From assembly GCA_017858055.1 (NCBI GenBank), contig JAFMCA010000020.1:1-42279 (forward strand): a stretch of DNA of 42,279 bases, written 5' to 3'. Below, piece after piece: positions 34,872 to 42,279 of this stretch; positions within the stretch are counted from its first letter, which is position 1, and each line of letters opens with the position of its first letter. A program made the position numbers and the translations under genes. Source of the DNA: Flavobacteriaceae bacterium (GTDB lineage: Bacteria; Bacteroidota; Bacteroidia; Flavobacteriales; Flavobacteriaceae). The notes under the pieces are model-generated. The model saw only the letters and a list, made by a program, of their open reading frames with translations, did no database searches and had not been told where the DNA came from.

Positions 34872-36085
34872 TGATGAAGTTGACTACCAAACTTCAGCTT
34901 TCGCTGCTTTTTTTTCTTGAATTTTTTGTTTGGGGTGGTTGGTTTGTAACCATGGGTACTTTTCTATCCCAAACCTTTAATGCTAGTGGAAGTCAATTAG
35001 CAATGGCATATGAAACCCAATCCATCGGTGCCATTATCGCTCCTTTTATTATCGGTCTGATTGCGGATCGGTATTTTGCTGCACAGAAAATTTTGGGGAT
35101 ACTCCACCTTGTTGGCGCAGTCTTACTTTTTCTTGCCAGTCAAGCGGGAAGTTTTGCTAACTTTTATCCGTATATTTTCATGTATATGCTTTTGTATATG
35201 CCAACCCTAGCTCTTGCAAATTCAGTTGCTTTTCATCAAATGAAAAATCCTTCCAAAGAGTTTGCACCGATCCGCGTACTTGGAAGCATGGGCTGGATTA
35301 TTGCTGGATTGACCATAGGATTTTTAGCTTGGGAAGGAAGTCAAGTCCTTAAATATACCTTTTATATGGCGTCAGCAGCTTCTGCCGTTTTGGGCGTGTA
35401 TAGTTTCTTTTTGCCAAACACGCCTCCAAAAATTGACAAAACCCAAAAAGTTAATTTAAAAACAATCTTAGGATTAGATGCGCTGGCTTTACTGAAGGAC
35501 CGAAGTTATCTAATTTTCTTTTTAGCCTCTGTTTTGGTATGTATTCCTTTGGCATTTTACTACCAGCATGCCAATCAATTCTTAAATGAAGTGGGCATGC
35601 AGGCCGCAGCATCCAAAATGGTGATGGGTCAAATTTCAGAAGTCTTCTTTTTGCTGTTGCTTCCTATTTTTTTAAATCGGTATGGACTCAAAAAAGTACT
35701 CGTTTTTGGGGTACTTGCTTGGGGGCTGCGCTATCTTTTATTCGCCTATGGCGATGCTGGAGAAAATACTTGGATGCTACTTTTTGGCATCATTCTGCAT
35801 GGGATTTGCTACGACTTTTTCTTTGTTTCAGGTCAAATATATACCGACTTTAAAGCAGGAGAGCAGTATAAAAGTTCTGCCCAAGGACTCATTACCCTTG
35901 CTACCTATGGCGTTGGAATGCTAATCGGTTTTCGATTTGCAGGATGGCTAACGGATCAATATGTGAGTAATGAGGGACATTTTTGGAAAGAAATTTGGAT
36001 TCAACCTGCCATTTTTTCTTTTCTTGTATTAATCTTATTTTTAATTTTTTTTAAAAACGAAACCATTAAAATCAAATCAACATGA
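34871..36085 (+). CDS. MFS permease, nucleoside:H+ symporter type
   Basis: This 404-residue protein with about twelve predicted helices starts KLQLSLLFFLEFFVWGGWFVTMGTFLS, typical of the NupG/XapB-like nucleoside proton symporter family. In sugar loci of Bacteroidota the same family is found next to Gfo/Idh and isomerase genes, so it may import the sugar product here (inference). It overlaps the isomerase stop by one base and the next start by four (ATGA). Confidence 0.88.
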   Translation: MMKLTTKLQLSLLFFLEFFVWGGWFVTMGTFLSQTFNASGSQLAMAYETQSIGAIIAPFIIGLIADRYFAAQKILGILHLVGAVLLFLASQAGSFANFYPYIFMYMLLYMPTLALANSVAFHQMKNPSKEFAPIRVLGSMGWIIAGLTIGFLAWEGSQVLKYTFYMASAASAVLGVYSFFLPNTPPKIDKTQKVNLKTILGLDALALLKDRSYLIFFLASVLVCIPLAFYYQHANQFLNEVGMQAAASKMVMGQISEVFFLLLLPIFLNRYGLKKVLVFGVLAWGLRYLLFAYGDAGENTWMLLFGIILHGICYDFFFVSGQIYTDFKAGEQYKSSAQGLITLATYGVGMLIGFRFAGWLTDQYVSNEGHFWKEIWIQPAIFSFLVLILFLIFFKNETIKIKST

Positions 36086-37221
36086 GTAAAATCAGACTAG
36101 GTGTTTTAGGAGGAGGAGGAGATTCTCTAATTGGAGTACTTCACCGTGTAGCATCAAACATGTACGACCGTTATGAAATTACAGGAGGGGTTTTTAATCC
36201 CATCTATGAAGAGAACCTCAAATTTGCTAAGCAAATTGGTGTCAATACAGATCGTGTCTATATCGACTTTGACACGTTTATTGCAGAGGAAATAAAAAAG
36301 CCTAAGGAAGAACGCATTGAAGTTGTATCTGTACTTACACCAAACTTTTTGCACTACCCAATGGCAAAAAAACTGCTTGAGAATGGATTTCACGTCATCT
36401 GCGAAAAACCCTTAACTACCTCCTATGAGGAAGCTAAGGTGTTGGAAGCGCTGCAGAAAAAAAACAATGCAATCTTCGCAGTAACCTATACCTATACCGG
36501 CTATCCTATGGTGCGCCATATGAAACACATGATTGCTCAAGGTGAACTAGGAGACATTCAGAAAATTGATGTACAGTATTATCAAGGGTGGATAAATCCT
36601 GTGATTCACAATCCAGAAGTTCGGAAAACCGTTTGGCGTTTGGACCCTAAAAAAGCCGGGATTAGTTCTTGTATAGGCGATATCGGAACCCATGCTTTTC
36701 AGATGACAGAATATTTAACCGGTATGGAAGTAAAATCTGTATTGGCAGATCTCAATATGCTTTATGAAGACAACACCTTAGATATTGATGGTACCGTATT
36801 AATTCGTTTTTCCGATACCGTAAAAGGTGTTATTCGAGCCAGTCAAATCGCTACTGGGGAAGAGAACGGTCTTACCGTAGCAATCTATGGAAAAAAAGGG
36901 GCCTATCGATGGGAACAAGAAAATCCAAATTACCTTTATCACTTAAAAGATGATGAAGCCCGAAGAGTGATTAAACCCGGAAATGCATACACTTCTCCGG
37001 TAGCCCTGGATGGAACAAAACTCCCTGGAGGACATCCTGAAGGTATTTTTGATGCAATGGGTAACATCTACAAAGGTGTTGCAAAAGCGTTGAGAGGAGA
37101 GAAAGCATTTGATGGAGAATACCCCAACATGAACGATGGGGTTCGAGGAATGTTATTTATAGAAAAAGTGGTAGAATCACATAAAAAAGGAAACGTATGG
37201 TTCAGCATGGAAAATCAATGA
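36082..37221 (+). CDS. Gfo/Idh/MocA family oxidoreductase
   Basis: This 379-residue cytosolic NAD(P)-dependent sugar oxidoreductase has a glycine-rich nucleotide loop (LGVLGGGGDSLIG), EKP with the catalytic lysine (E108-K109-P110), and the D200-x3-H204 pair in CIGDIGTHAFQ. There is no signal peptide, in contrast to the exported members of the family. In the context of a C3 dehydrogenase and a DUF1080 protein it could reduce an imported 3-keto sugar (inference). Confidence 0.92.
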   Translation: MSKIRLGVLGGGGDSLIGVLHRVASNMYDRYEITGGVFNPIYEENLKFAKQIGVNTDRVYIDFDTFIAEEIKKPKEERIEVVSVLTPNFLHYPMAKKLLENGFHVICEKPLTTSYEEAKVLEALQKKNNAIFAVTYTYTGYPMVRHMKHMIAQGELGDIQKIDVQYYQGWINPVIHNPEVRKTVWRLDPKKAGISSCIGDIGTHAFQMTEYLTGMEVKSVLADLNMLYEDNTLDIDGTVLIRFSDTVKGVIRASQIATGEENGLTVAIYGKKGAYRWEQENPNYLYHLKDDEARRVIKPGNAYTSPVALDGTKLPGGHPEGIFDAMGNIYKGVAKALRGEKAFDGEYPNMNDGVRGMLFIEKVVESHKKGNVWFSMENQ

Positions 37222-38270
37222 AAACAATTAAAGGTCCAGGAATATTTCTAGCCCAATTTGTTGACAGTCAAGCCCCTTTTAATAGTTTGGACGGGATGTG
37301 CAAATGGGCTTCTGATCTGGGATATAAAGGAATTCAAATTCCAACTTGGGAGACTTTTTTAATCGATTTAGATAAGGCTGCAGAAAGTCAAACCTACTGT
37401 GACGATTTGAAAGGAAAAATCAATTCCTATGGTCTTGAGATTACGGAACTCTCAACTCACTTGCAAGGGCAACTGGTTGCGGTTCACTCTGCCTATGATT
37501 TGATGTTCGACAACTTTGCTCCTGATGCGTACAAAAGAAATCCAAAAGCTCGTACGGAGTGGGCAATAGATACAATGAAAAAAGCTGCCCTCGCTAGCAA
37601 ACGTCTTGGACTAAATACCCACGCTACCTTTTCGGGTGCGCTTCTATGGCACACTTGGCACCCTTGGCCACAACGACCCAACGGATTGGTTGAACTAGGT
37701 TTTAAAGAATTAGCAAAACGCTGGAAACCGATATTGGATGTATTCGATGAAAACGGTGTTGATGTTTGTTATGAAATTCATCCGGGTGAAGACCTTCACG
37801 ATGGGGTAACTTTCGAACGCTTTTTGGAAGCCACAGGAAATCACAAGCGAGTGAATATTCTCTATGATCCTAGTCATTTTGTTTTGCAACAGTTGGATTA
37901 TATCGAGTACATAGATCACTACCATCAATTTATCAAATCCTTTCACGTTAAAGATTCTGAATTTAATGCCACAGGTAAAAAAGGGGCTTTCGGAGGCTAT
38001 GGGGATTGGATCGACAGAGCAGGAAGATATCGCTCTCCAGGTGACGGACAAATAGATTTCAAAACCATCTTTACAAAACTTACAGAATACGGTTGCGACC
38101 TTTGGGCAGTAATGGAATGGGAATGCTGCATTAAAAGTCCTGAACAAGGAGCTCGTGAAGGAGCCCCTTTTATTCAAAATCATATCATTGAAGCCACTCA
38201 AAAAACCTTTGACGATTTTGCTGGAGGGGCAACTGATGAACAATTTCTAAAAGACATTTTAAATTTATAA
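37218..38270 (+). CDS. Cytosolic sugar phosphate isomerase/epimerase family protein
   Basis: This 350-residue xylose-isomerase-like TIM barrel keeps a full metal set: E in CYEIHPGED, D in LYDPSHF, H in FHVKDSEF, and E in MEWECC. There is no signal peptide. I start at the ATG at 37218, which overlaps the previous stop as ATGA and gives MKTIKGPGIFLAQF; a longer frame from 37197 lies inside the oxidoreductase gene. It is probably the intracellular partner of the Gfo/Idh enzyme. Confidence 0.9.
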   Translation: MKTIKGPGIFLAQFVDSQAPFNSLDGMCKWASDLGYKGIQIPTWETFLIDLDKAAESQTYCDDLKGKINSYGLEITELSTHLQGQLVAVHSAYDLMFDNFAPDAYKRNPKARTEWAIDTMKKAALASKRLGLNTHATFSGALLWHTWHPWPQRPNGLVELGFKELAKRWKPILDVFDENGVDVCYEIHPGEDLHDGVTFERFLEATGNHKRVNILYDPSHFVLQQLDYIEYIDHYHQFIKSFHVKDSEFNATGKKGAFGGYGDWIDRAGRYRSPGDGQIDFKTIFTKLTEYGCDLWAVMEWECCIKSPEQGAREGAPFIQNHIIEATQKTFDDFAGGATDEQFLKDILNL

Positions 38271-38272
38271 TT

Positions 38273-39001
38273 ATGAAAAAAATAGTGTTTTCAATCCTGA
38301 TGCTTGGGTTTTTGACCAGTAGCAGTTTACCCCTTGAATTAACGAATCCTGAAACCAACGGAGACTGGGTGTCCTTGTTCGATGGGGAAACATTAACAGG
38401 TTGGCATCGGTTTAACAGAAACGGAGTCACCCCAATTTGGACAGCAAAAGACGGAGTCTTGACTTTTGATCCAGAACTCCGTCCTAAAGGCGATTACATC
38501 CATGACATCGTAACCGACAAAATTTTTAAAAGCTTCGAATTGTCTATCGAATGGAATATTTCTGAAGGAGGAAATAGTGGAATCTTTTGGGGAGTTCAAG
38601 AAGGGGAAGCCCATAACAAACCTTACTCTACAGGTCCGGAAATTCAGGTTTTAGATAACGAGCGCCATCCTGATGCAAAAGCAAATCCAAACTTTCACCA
38701 ATCTGGTGCCCTATACGATTTGGTTCAGCCGAAAGTAAATGTATGCAAGCCTGCTGGTGAATGGAATCATATAGTACTCAAAATTGATCACAACACAAAC
38801 GAAGGAAGCGTTACTCTTAACGGTACCCAAATTGTTGAATTTCCTTTAAGTGGTCCAGAATGGGATGCCTTGGTTTCCAATTCAAAATTTAATGACGATT
38901 GTAACTTTAAACGCTTTGGGAAATTCAAATCTGGAAAAATCGGATTGCAAGATCACGGAAATAAAGTTTCCTTTAGAAATATCAAAATCCGTGAACTTTA
39001 A
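38273..39001 (+). CDS. DUF1080 / 3-keto-disaccharide hydrolase family protein
   Basis: This 242-residue protein has an N-terminal signal peptide (MKKIVFSILMLGFLTSSS) and a single concanavalin-like DUF1080 domain (PF06439). Typical features are SLFDGETLTGWH at the start, GGNSGIFWGV, GPEIQVLDNERHPD, and GEWNHIVLKI with the closing KIGLQDHGN. Some members cleave 3-keto-glycosides. It is the last gene of the catabolic operon, two bases after the isomerase and 12 bases before yicC. Confidence 0.92.
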   Translation: MKKIVFSILMLGFLTSSSLPLELTNPETNGDWVSLFDGETLTGWHRFNRNGVTPIWTAKDGVLTFDPELRPKGDYIHDIVTDKIFKSFELSIEWNISEGGNSGIFWGVQEGEAHNKPYSTGPEIQVLDNERHPDAKANPNFHQSGALYDLVQPKVNVCKPAGEWNHIVLKIDHNTNEGSVTLNGTQIVEFPLSGPEWDALVSNSKFNDDCNFKRFGKFKSGKIGLQDHGNKVSFRNIKIREL

Positions 39002-39013
39002 AGACGTCCAACT

Positions 39014-39871
39014 ATGATCATGTCCATGACGGGTTACGGGAAAAAAGAAACCCAATGGGAGGATAAACGAATCACGATTGAAATCCGGGCATTAAACAGT
39101 AAAAATGCAGATATAAATTTGCGAACACCCTCTTTTATCCGAGAGCTGGATACTGAGTTTCGCAAAATTATTGCAGCTAAAATGCAACGAGGTAAAATTG
39201 ATTTAAATGTCTATATCGAATTTAATGGACAAAACGCTCCTACAAAAATCAATGAGGCTATCGTCAATTCCTATATGAAACAGCTGGATAAATTGGGGGA
39301 AACCCCAATCGCTGATCGATTAGCTATAGCGATGCGATTACCCGATACCCTTTCCTCTGAACGTGAATCCCTTAAAGAAGACGAAAAAAATGCCGTTTTA
39401 CAACTTATGGACGAGGTCATTGAAGACATCAATACTTATCGAGCAGACGAAGGTGCTGCCCTCGAAAAAGACTTTCAATACCGAATTGATTTGATCGAAA
39501 AATATCTAGACGATATAGTCGAGATAGATCCCGAACGCGGTTTGAAAATCGAAGCAAAACTTAGAGATGCACTCGCCGAATTAAAAATTGAAACCGATGC
39601 CAATCGATTTGAACAAGAGTTGATTTTCTATCTTGAAAAATTCGATATAACAGAAGAAAAAGTGCGCCTTAAAAATCACTTAGATTACTTTAAAAAAGTG
39701 ATGCAAAGCGATGAAGCCGTTGGAAAAAAACTGGGGTTTATCGCTCAAGAAATGGGTCGTGAAATTAATACGATTGGTTCCAAAGCGAACCATGCCGAGC
39801 TTCAGAAGATCGTTGTTCAGATGAAAGATGAGCTGGAAAAAATAAAAGAGCAATTATTAAACGTCCTTTAA
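39014..39871 (+). CDS. yicC: YicC/YloC family endoribonuclease
   Basis: This 285-residue member of the YicC family starts MIMSMTGYGK as in its relatives, with the N-terminal IRALNSKNADINLRTP segment and the C-terminal DUF1732 part (AVGKKLGFIAQEMGREINTIGSKAN). YicC is an RNA endonuclease in other bacteria. It lies one base upstream of gmk, the conserved pairing. Confidence 0.93.
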   Translation: MIMSMTGYGKKETQWEDKRITIEIRALNSKNADINLRTPSFIRELDTEFRKIIAAKMQRGKIDLNVYIEFNGQNAPTKINEAIVNSYMKQLDKLGETPIADRLAIAMRLPDTLSSERESLKEDEKNAVLQLMDEVIEDINTYRADEGAALEKDFQYRIDLIEKYLDDIVEIDPERGLKIEAKLRDALAELKIETDANRFEQELIFYLEKFDITEEKVRLKNHLDYFKKVMQSDEAVGKKLGFIAQEMGREINTIGSKANHAELQKIVVQMKDELEKIKEQLLNVL

Positions 39872-39872
39872 G

Positions 39873-40442
39873 TTGAGTGCTGGAAAACTTATTGTTTTTT
39901 CTGCCCCCTCTGGAAGTGGAAAAACGACTTTAGTTCAACACGTATTAAGTCAAGATCTCCCTTTAGGATTTTCGATTTCAGCCACCTCTAGGCCTCCTCG
40001 GGGCAAAGAACAAAATGGCAAAGAATATTACTTTCTAAGTAGTAGCGAATTTAAACAGAAAATTCAAGAGAACGCTTTTTTAGAATATGAGGAAGTGTAT
40101 CAGGACACCTTTTACGGAACACTGGTATCTGAAATTAATAGGCTTTGGGCAGCAGGAAAACACGTCCTATTTGATATCGATGTAATGGGAGGACTAAACA
40201 TCAAAAAAAAATACCCCAAGGAGACTCTGGCTGTATTTGTAAAACCCCCTTCTTTGTCAGCTTTGGAAGAACGCTTGAGAAAAAGAGCTACGGACAGCGA
40301 AGAGAAAATTAAAGAACGCCTAGCTAAAGCGGAATCTGAAATGCTTTATGCTCCACAATTTGACTCTTGTTTGGTTAATGATGATCTCGAAGTAGCCAAA
40401 AAAGAAGTTGTCCAGTTGGTAACCAACTTCATTAATTCCTGA
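39873..40442 (+). CDS. gmk: Guanylate kinase
   Basis: This enzyme phosphorylates GMP to GDP. The P-loop is SAPSGSGKTT (10-19), with SATSRPPRGKEQNGKEYYF as the GMP-binding region and the family's closing acidic helix. The length of 189 is normal. No ATG exists near the N-terminus; the TTG at 39873, one base after the yicC stop, is the most likely start. Confidence 0.96.
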   Translation: MSAGKLIVFSAPSGSGKTTLVQHVLSQDLPLGFSISATSRPPRGKEQNGKEYYFLSSSEFKQKIQENAFLEYEEVYQDTFYGTLVSEINRLWAAGKHVLFDIDVMGGLNIKKKYPKETLAVFVKPPSLSALEERLRKRATDSEEKIKERLAKAESEMLYAPQFDSCLVNDDLEVAKKEVVQLVTNFINS

Positions 40443-40462
40443 AGGATGCCTACCTTTACTCG

Positions 40463-41047
40463 GTGAAGAAAGTCGGTTTGTTTTTTGGTACTTTTGACCC
40501 TATCCATAATGGACACCTAACCTTAGCGAACCACTTTGCTAGTGAGTCCGATTTGGATTCTGTATGGTTTGTCATCACGCCACAAAACCCTTTTAAGTTA
40601 AATTTTAAAATGCTTCCTAACGAGAATCGTTTGGAGCTTGTTCGGCTAGCTATAAAAGGATCTACAAAGCTTGATGTGAGTACCGTCGAGTTTGATCTCC
40701 CAACTCCAAACTATACCTATGATACCCTCACACATTTGGAAAACAAATACCCTGAAATACAATTTGCTTTACTCATGGGTGAGGACAATATGGTAACTTT
40801 TCAAAAATGGAAGCAGTATCAATCGATTTTAGATCGTTTTGAATTGTATGTCTATCCGAGAAAAACCCAATATTCAATTCCTGTAGAATTTAAAAAACAC
40901 CCCAAAATTAAATGGACAGAGGCTCCTTTAGTTGAAATCACCTCCACCGACATCCGCAATAGAATCCAGCAGGGTAAAGAAATAAAATCAAACCTCCCTC
41001 TTGAAGTTTGGAATTGTATTTTGAAAAAAGGATTTTACAGCAACTAA
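40463..41047 (+). CDS. nadD: Nicotinate-nucleotide adenylyltransferase
   Basis: This enzyme makes nicotinate adenine dinucleotide from NaMN and ATP in NAD synthesis. The nucleotidyltransferase motif GTFDPIHNGHL is at about 9-19 and the ISSTDIR-like motif (ITSTDIRNRI) is near the C-terminus. It has 194 residues. The start is a GTG at 40463; the nearby ATG at 40446 is in another frame that stops at once. It is the last gene of the yicC-gmk-nadD group. Confidence 0.95.
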   Translation: MKKVGLFFGTFDPIHNGHLTLANHFASESDLDSVWFVITPQNPFKLNFKMLPNENRLELVRLAIKGSTKLDVSTVEFDLPTPNYTYDTLTHLENKYPEIQFALLMGEDNMVTFQKWKQYQSILDRFELYVYPRKTQYSIPVEFKKHPKIKWTEAPLVEITSTDIRNRIQQGKEIKSNLPLEVWNCILKKGFYSN

Positions 41048-41118
41048 TTCTACTCCACTTTCTTTTTTAAAATCCTGTTTTGTGAGAAAAGTCTTACGAA
41101 TACTACTCGGGTAAAACA

Positions 41119-41143
41119 GTCGACAACTCTTAAGTTTGTTGAC
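41119..41143 (+). terminator. First hairpin downstream of nadD
   Basis: GTCGACAA (41119-41126) pairs with TTGTTGAC (41136-41143), with one G-T wobble, followed by TTTT. It lies 72 bases past the nadD stop and just before a second, better hairpin, so it may add to termination. Confidence 0.5.
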
Positions 41144-41147
41144 TTTT

Positions 41148-41170
41148 AAGCCCTAAATCCTAGGGCTTTT
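41148..41170 (+). terminator. Rho-independent terminator downstream of nadD
   Basis: AAGCCCTA (41148-41155) and TAGGGCTT (41161-41168) form a perfect 8-bp stem with a five-base loop, followed by two more T. This is the first convincing terminator on the plus strand after the whole run of genes from 33924 to nadD. Confidence 0.75.
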
Positions 41171-41201
41171 GAAAAAGACTAAATTCTAAAAAAATAAAAA
41201 G

Positions 41202-41366
41202 ATGAAAATTAACAGCAGTTGGGCCGTAGGTGGAGGTCTCTTTCTTGGTTTAGGAACGGGCTTCTTTTTTTTAAAAACACATCCGCTCTATTTTGTAGGA
41301 TGCCTATTTTTAGGATTGGGTTTAGGTTTACTGGTAGGATCTCAGGGAACAAATAAAAATTCCTAG
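41202..41366 (+). CDS. Small two-helix membrane protein (54 residues)
   Basis: An ATG 32 bases after the terminator, preceded by an A-rich stretch, opens a 54-residue frame ending TAG. It has two glycine-rich hydrophobic segments (about 7-24, VGGGLFLGLGTGFFF, and 29-46, YFVGCLFLGLGLGLLVG) separated by KTHP, and a short polar end (SQGTNKNS). The composition is strongly membrane-like and the frame looks real, but I do not recognise a family. It converges on the glycosyltransferase gene (15-base gap). Confidence 0.6.
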   Translation: MKINSSWAVGGGLFLGLGTGFFFLKTHPLYFVGCLFLGLGLGLLVGSQGTNKNS

Positions 41367-41381
41367 ACTTTTGATAAAAAA

Positions 41382-42279
41382 CTAATTCAAAATTTGAATT
41401 AGTTTTTGGGTCAATGATTTTCTGCTCCAGTCTTTCAGATTGGGAAAGGTGTTTTTTAGTTGCCCTTTTTTTAAACTAGCTTTTTCTAAAAAGTGTTTAA
41501 TTTCAGATATTCGGTCGGGTTGAATCATTTGAGCATTCGTTCCTTGCATCAAAAAACGTCCTGCCTCAGAATCTGGATCTCCTATGGACAAAATGGGTTT
41601 TTCAGTAGCGATGTATTCCAATAGCTTCCCAGAAATCATATCCTTTTGGGCTCCAGAAAATATAATATTCAATAATAAATCTGCGCTTTTCATGAGCTCT
41701 ATAGCTTTTTTATGAGAAAGATAGCCCGGTGCAATGATTTCGACCTGATCTAACTTTACTCTAAACTCCTCTAGAATTTCTTCTTGAATCTGACCTGCCA
41801 AGGAAAGACAAATAGTATGTTCATTTTGCAACGAATAAAGGGCGTCTAACACCCCCTGATACTCCTGATTGGTGGTTAGTAAGCCGGTGTAAACAATGTG
41901 AAACTTGGGATGCTGGGTATTTGTTATCGAGTTCATCAACTCATCGTCAAAACCGTTTGGAATCACGTGATAATTTTGGTCATGAACAAGACTTTTTAAA
42001 TACTCCTGAAAATCTCCCCCAACGGTAGTGATCACCTCATCCGCATTGTGTAGAATATTTTTTTCTTGCTCTCGATCTTTGTTTTTTGCTCGAGCTGTTC
42101 TGTAAAGCTGAGCATTATAGAATAAGGTAACCCACGGGTCTCTAAAATCGACCACCCATTGAAGACCAAATTCTTTTTTTAATTGTGCCCCTACCCAATG
42201 TGAAGAATGAGGGGGACCTGTAGTGATGACTCGTTCGATACCCTCTTCAAGTATCCATTGTCGAGCTGCCTTCAGGGCA
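41382..42279 (-). CDS. Glycosyltransferase, 5' end outside the window (partial)
   Basis: The frame is open to the right edge, so only the C-terminal 298 codons are present. Beyond the first possible internal start (42155) it continues with TTGPPHSSHWVGAQLKKEFG and then QWVVDFRDPW, a pattern typical of GT-B, GT4-type enzymes of flavobacteria. The C-terminal nucleotide-sugar domain includes the donor-site segment GKLLEYIATEKPILSIGDPDSEAG. It probably acts in cell-surface polysaccharide synthesis; donor and acceptor are unknown. Confidence 0.85.
   Translation of the reverse strand, partial: ALKAARQWILEEGIERVITTGPPHSSHWVGAQLKKEFGLQWVVDFRDPWVTLFYNAQLYRTARAKNKDREQEKNILHNADEVITTVGGDFQEYLKSLVHDQNYHVIPNGFDDELMNSITNTQHPKFHIVYTGLLTTNQEYQGVLDALYSLQNEHTICLSLAGQIQEEILEEFRVKLDQVEIIAPGYLSHKKAIELMKSADLLLNIIFSGAQKDMISGKLLEYIATEKPILSIGDPDSEAGRFLMQGTNAQMIQPDRISEIKHFLEKASLKKGQLKNTFPNLKDWSRKSLTQKLIQILN

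Noticed and set aside
42150-42155. A complete glycosyltransferase starting at 42155
   Set aside because: The codon there is GTG inside a conserved VVDFRDP motif, and the frame continues with family-like sequence to the window edge, so the true start lies outside.

Overview
The window is a gene-dense, AT-rich stretch of chromosome from a Bacteroidota bacterium, almost certainly Flavobacteriaceae. Evidence for this includes the long Bacteroidota form of amidophosphoribosyltransferase next to a PfkB kinase, the order acpP-fabF-rnc-(IPExxxVDY gene)-pyk, a complete moxR/DUF58/batABCDE aerotolerance operon, the order yicC-gmk-nadD, and -7 boxes of the TAnnTTTG type. No rRNA, tRNA, phage, insertion sequence or CRISPR was seen. 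Genes are tightly packed, with many ATGA or TAATG overlaps and several convergent pairs whose stop codons overlap.

Layout. 1-393 is non-coding and holds two tandem copies (period 170) of a structured repeat with a terminator-like hairpin. 394-4361 (minus) is a purine/nucleic-acid group: purF, pfkB-family kinase, rnhA, purN. 4511-8651 (plus) is a lipid/RNA/glycolysis operon: acpP, fabF, rnc, an IPExxxVDY-family gene, pyk. dinB and a lipoprotein isoaspartyl peptidase follow on minus, then a four-helix membrane protein and gpsA (plus), pheS and a small conserved gene (minus), and a CvpA-like protein (plus). 14392-23353 (minus) is the Bat operon, transcribed moxR, DUF58, a two-helix BatD-like/DUF4381-like protein, batA, batB, batC, batD, batE. 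An SDR dehydrogenase is followed by the remnant of an endonuclease/exonuclease/phosphatase gene. hflX, lpxH and a cystathionine gamma-synthase form a minus-strand operon; an ArsC/Spx-like protein and an EamA exporter are on plus; an M20 peptidase and a hot-dog thioesterase are on minus.

30986-39001 is the most distinctive part. A lipoprotein cytochrome c, a Tat-type gluconate-dehydrogenase subunit 3 and a GMC flavoprotein with a C-x5-C-x3-C motif look like a periplasmic sugar C3-dehydrogenase with its electron acceptor. Divergent from them is a five-gene operon: lipoprotein xylose-isomerase-like protein, nucleoside-symporter-type MFS permease, Gfo/Idh/MocA oxidoreductase, cytosolic xylose-isomerase-like protein, and an exported DUF1080 (3-keto-disaccharide hydrolase family) protein. 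Together they suggest oxidation of a glycoside to its 3-keto form outside the cytoplasm, cleavage, import, and reduction or isomerisation inside. The substrate is not visible from sequence.

The catabolic operon runs with no visible terminator into yicC, gmk and nadD. These are followed by two hairpins, a 54-residue membrane protein, and a glycosyltransferase that runs off the right edge (its 5' end lies outside the window). Several starts were moved from the longest possible reading frame to a better ATG (purN, acpP, the gene at 13430, the CvpA-like gene, batD, batC, moxR, the GMC gene, the second isomerase). rnc, gpsA, gmk and nadD appear to use GTG or TTG.
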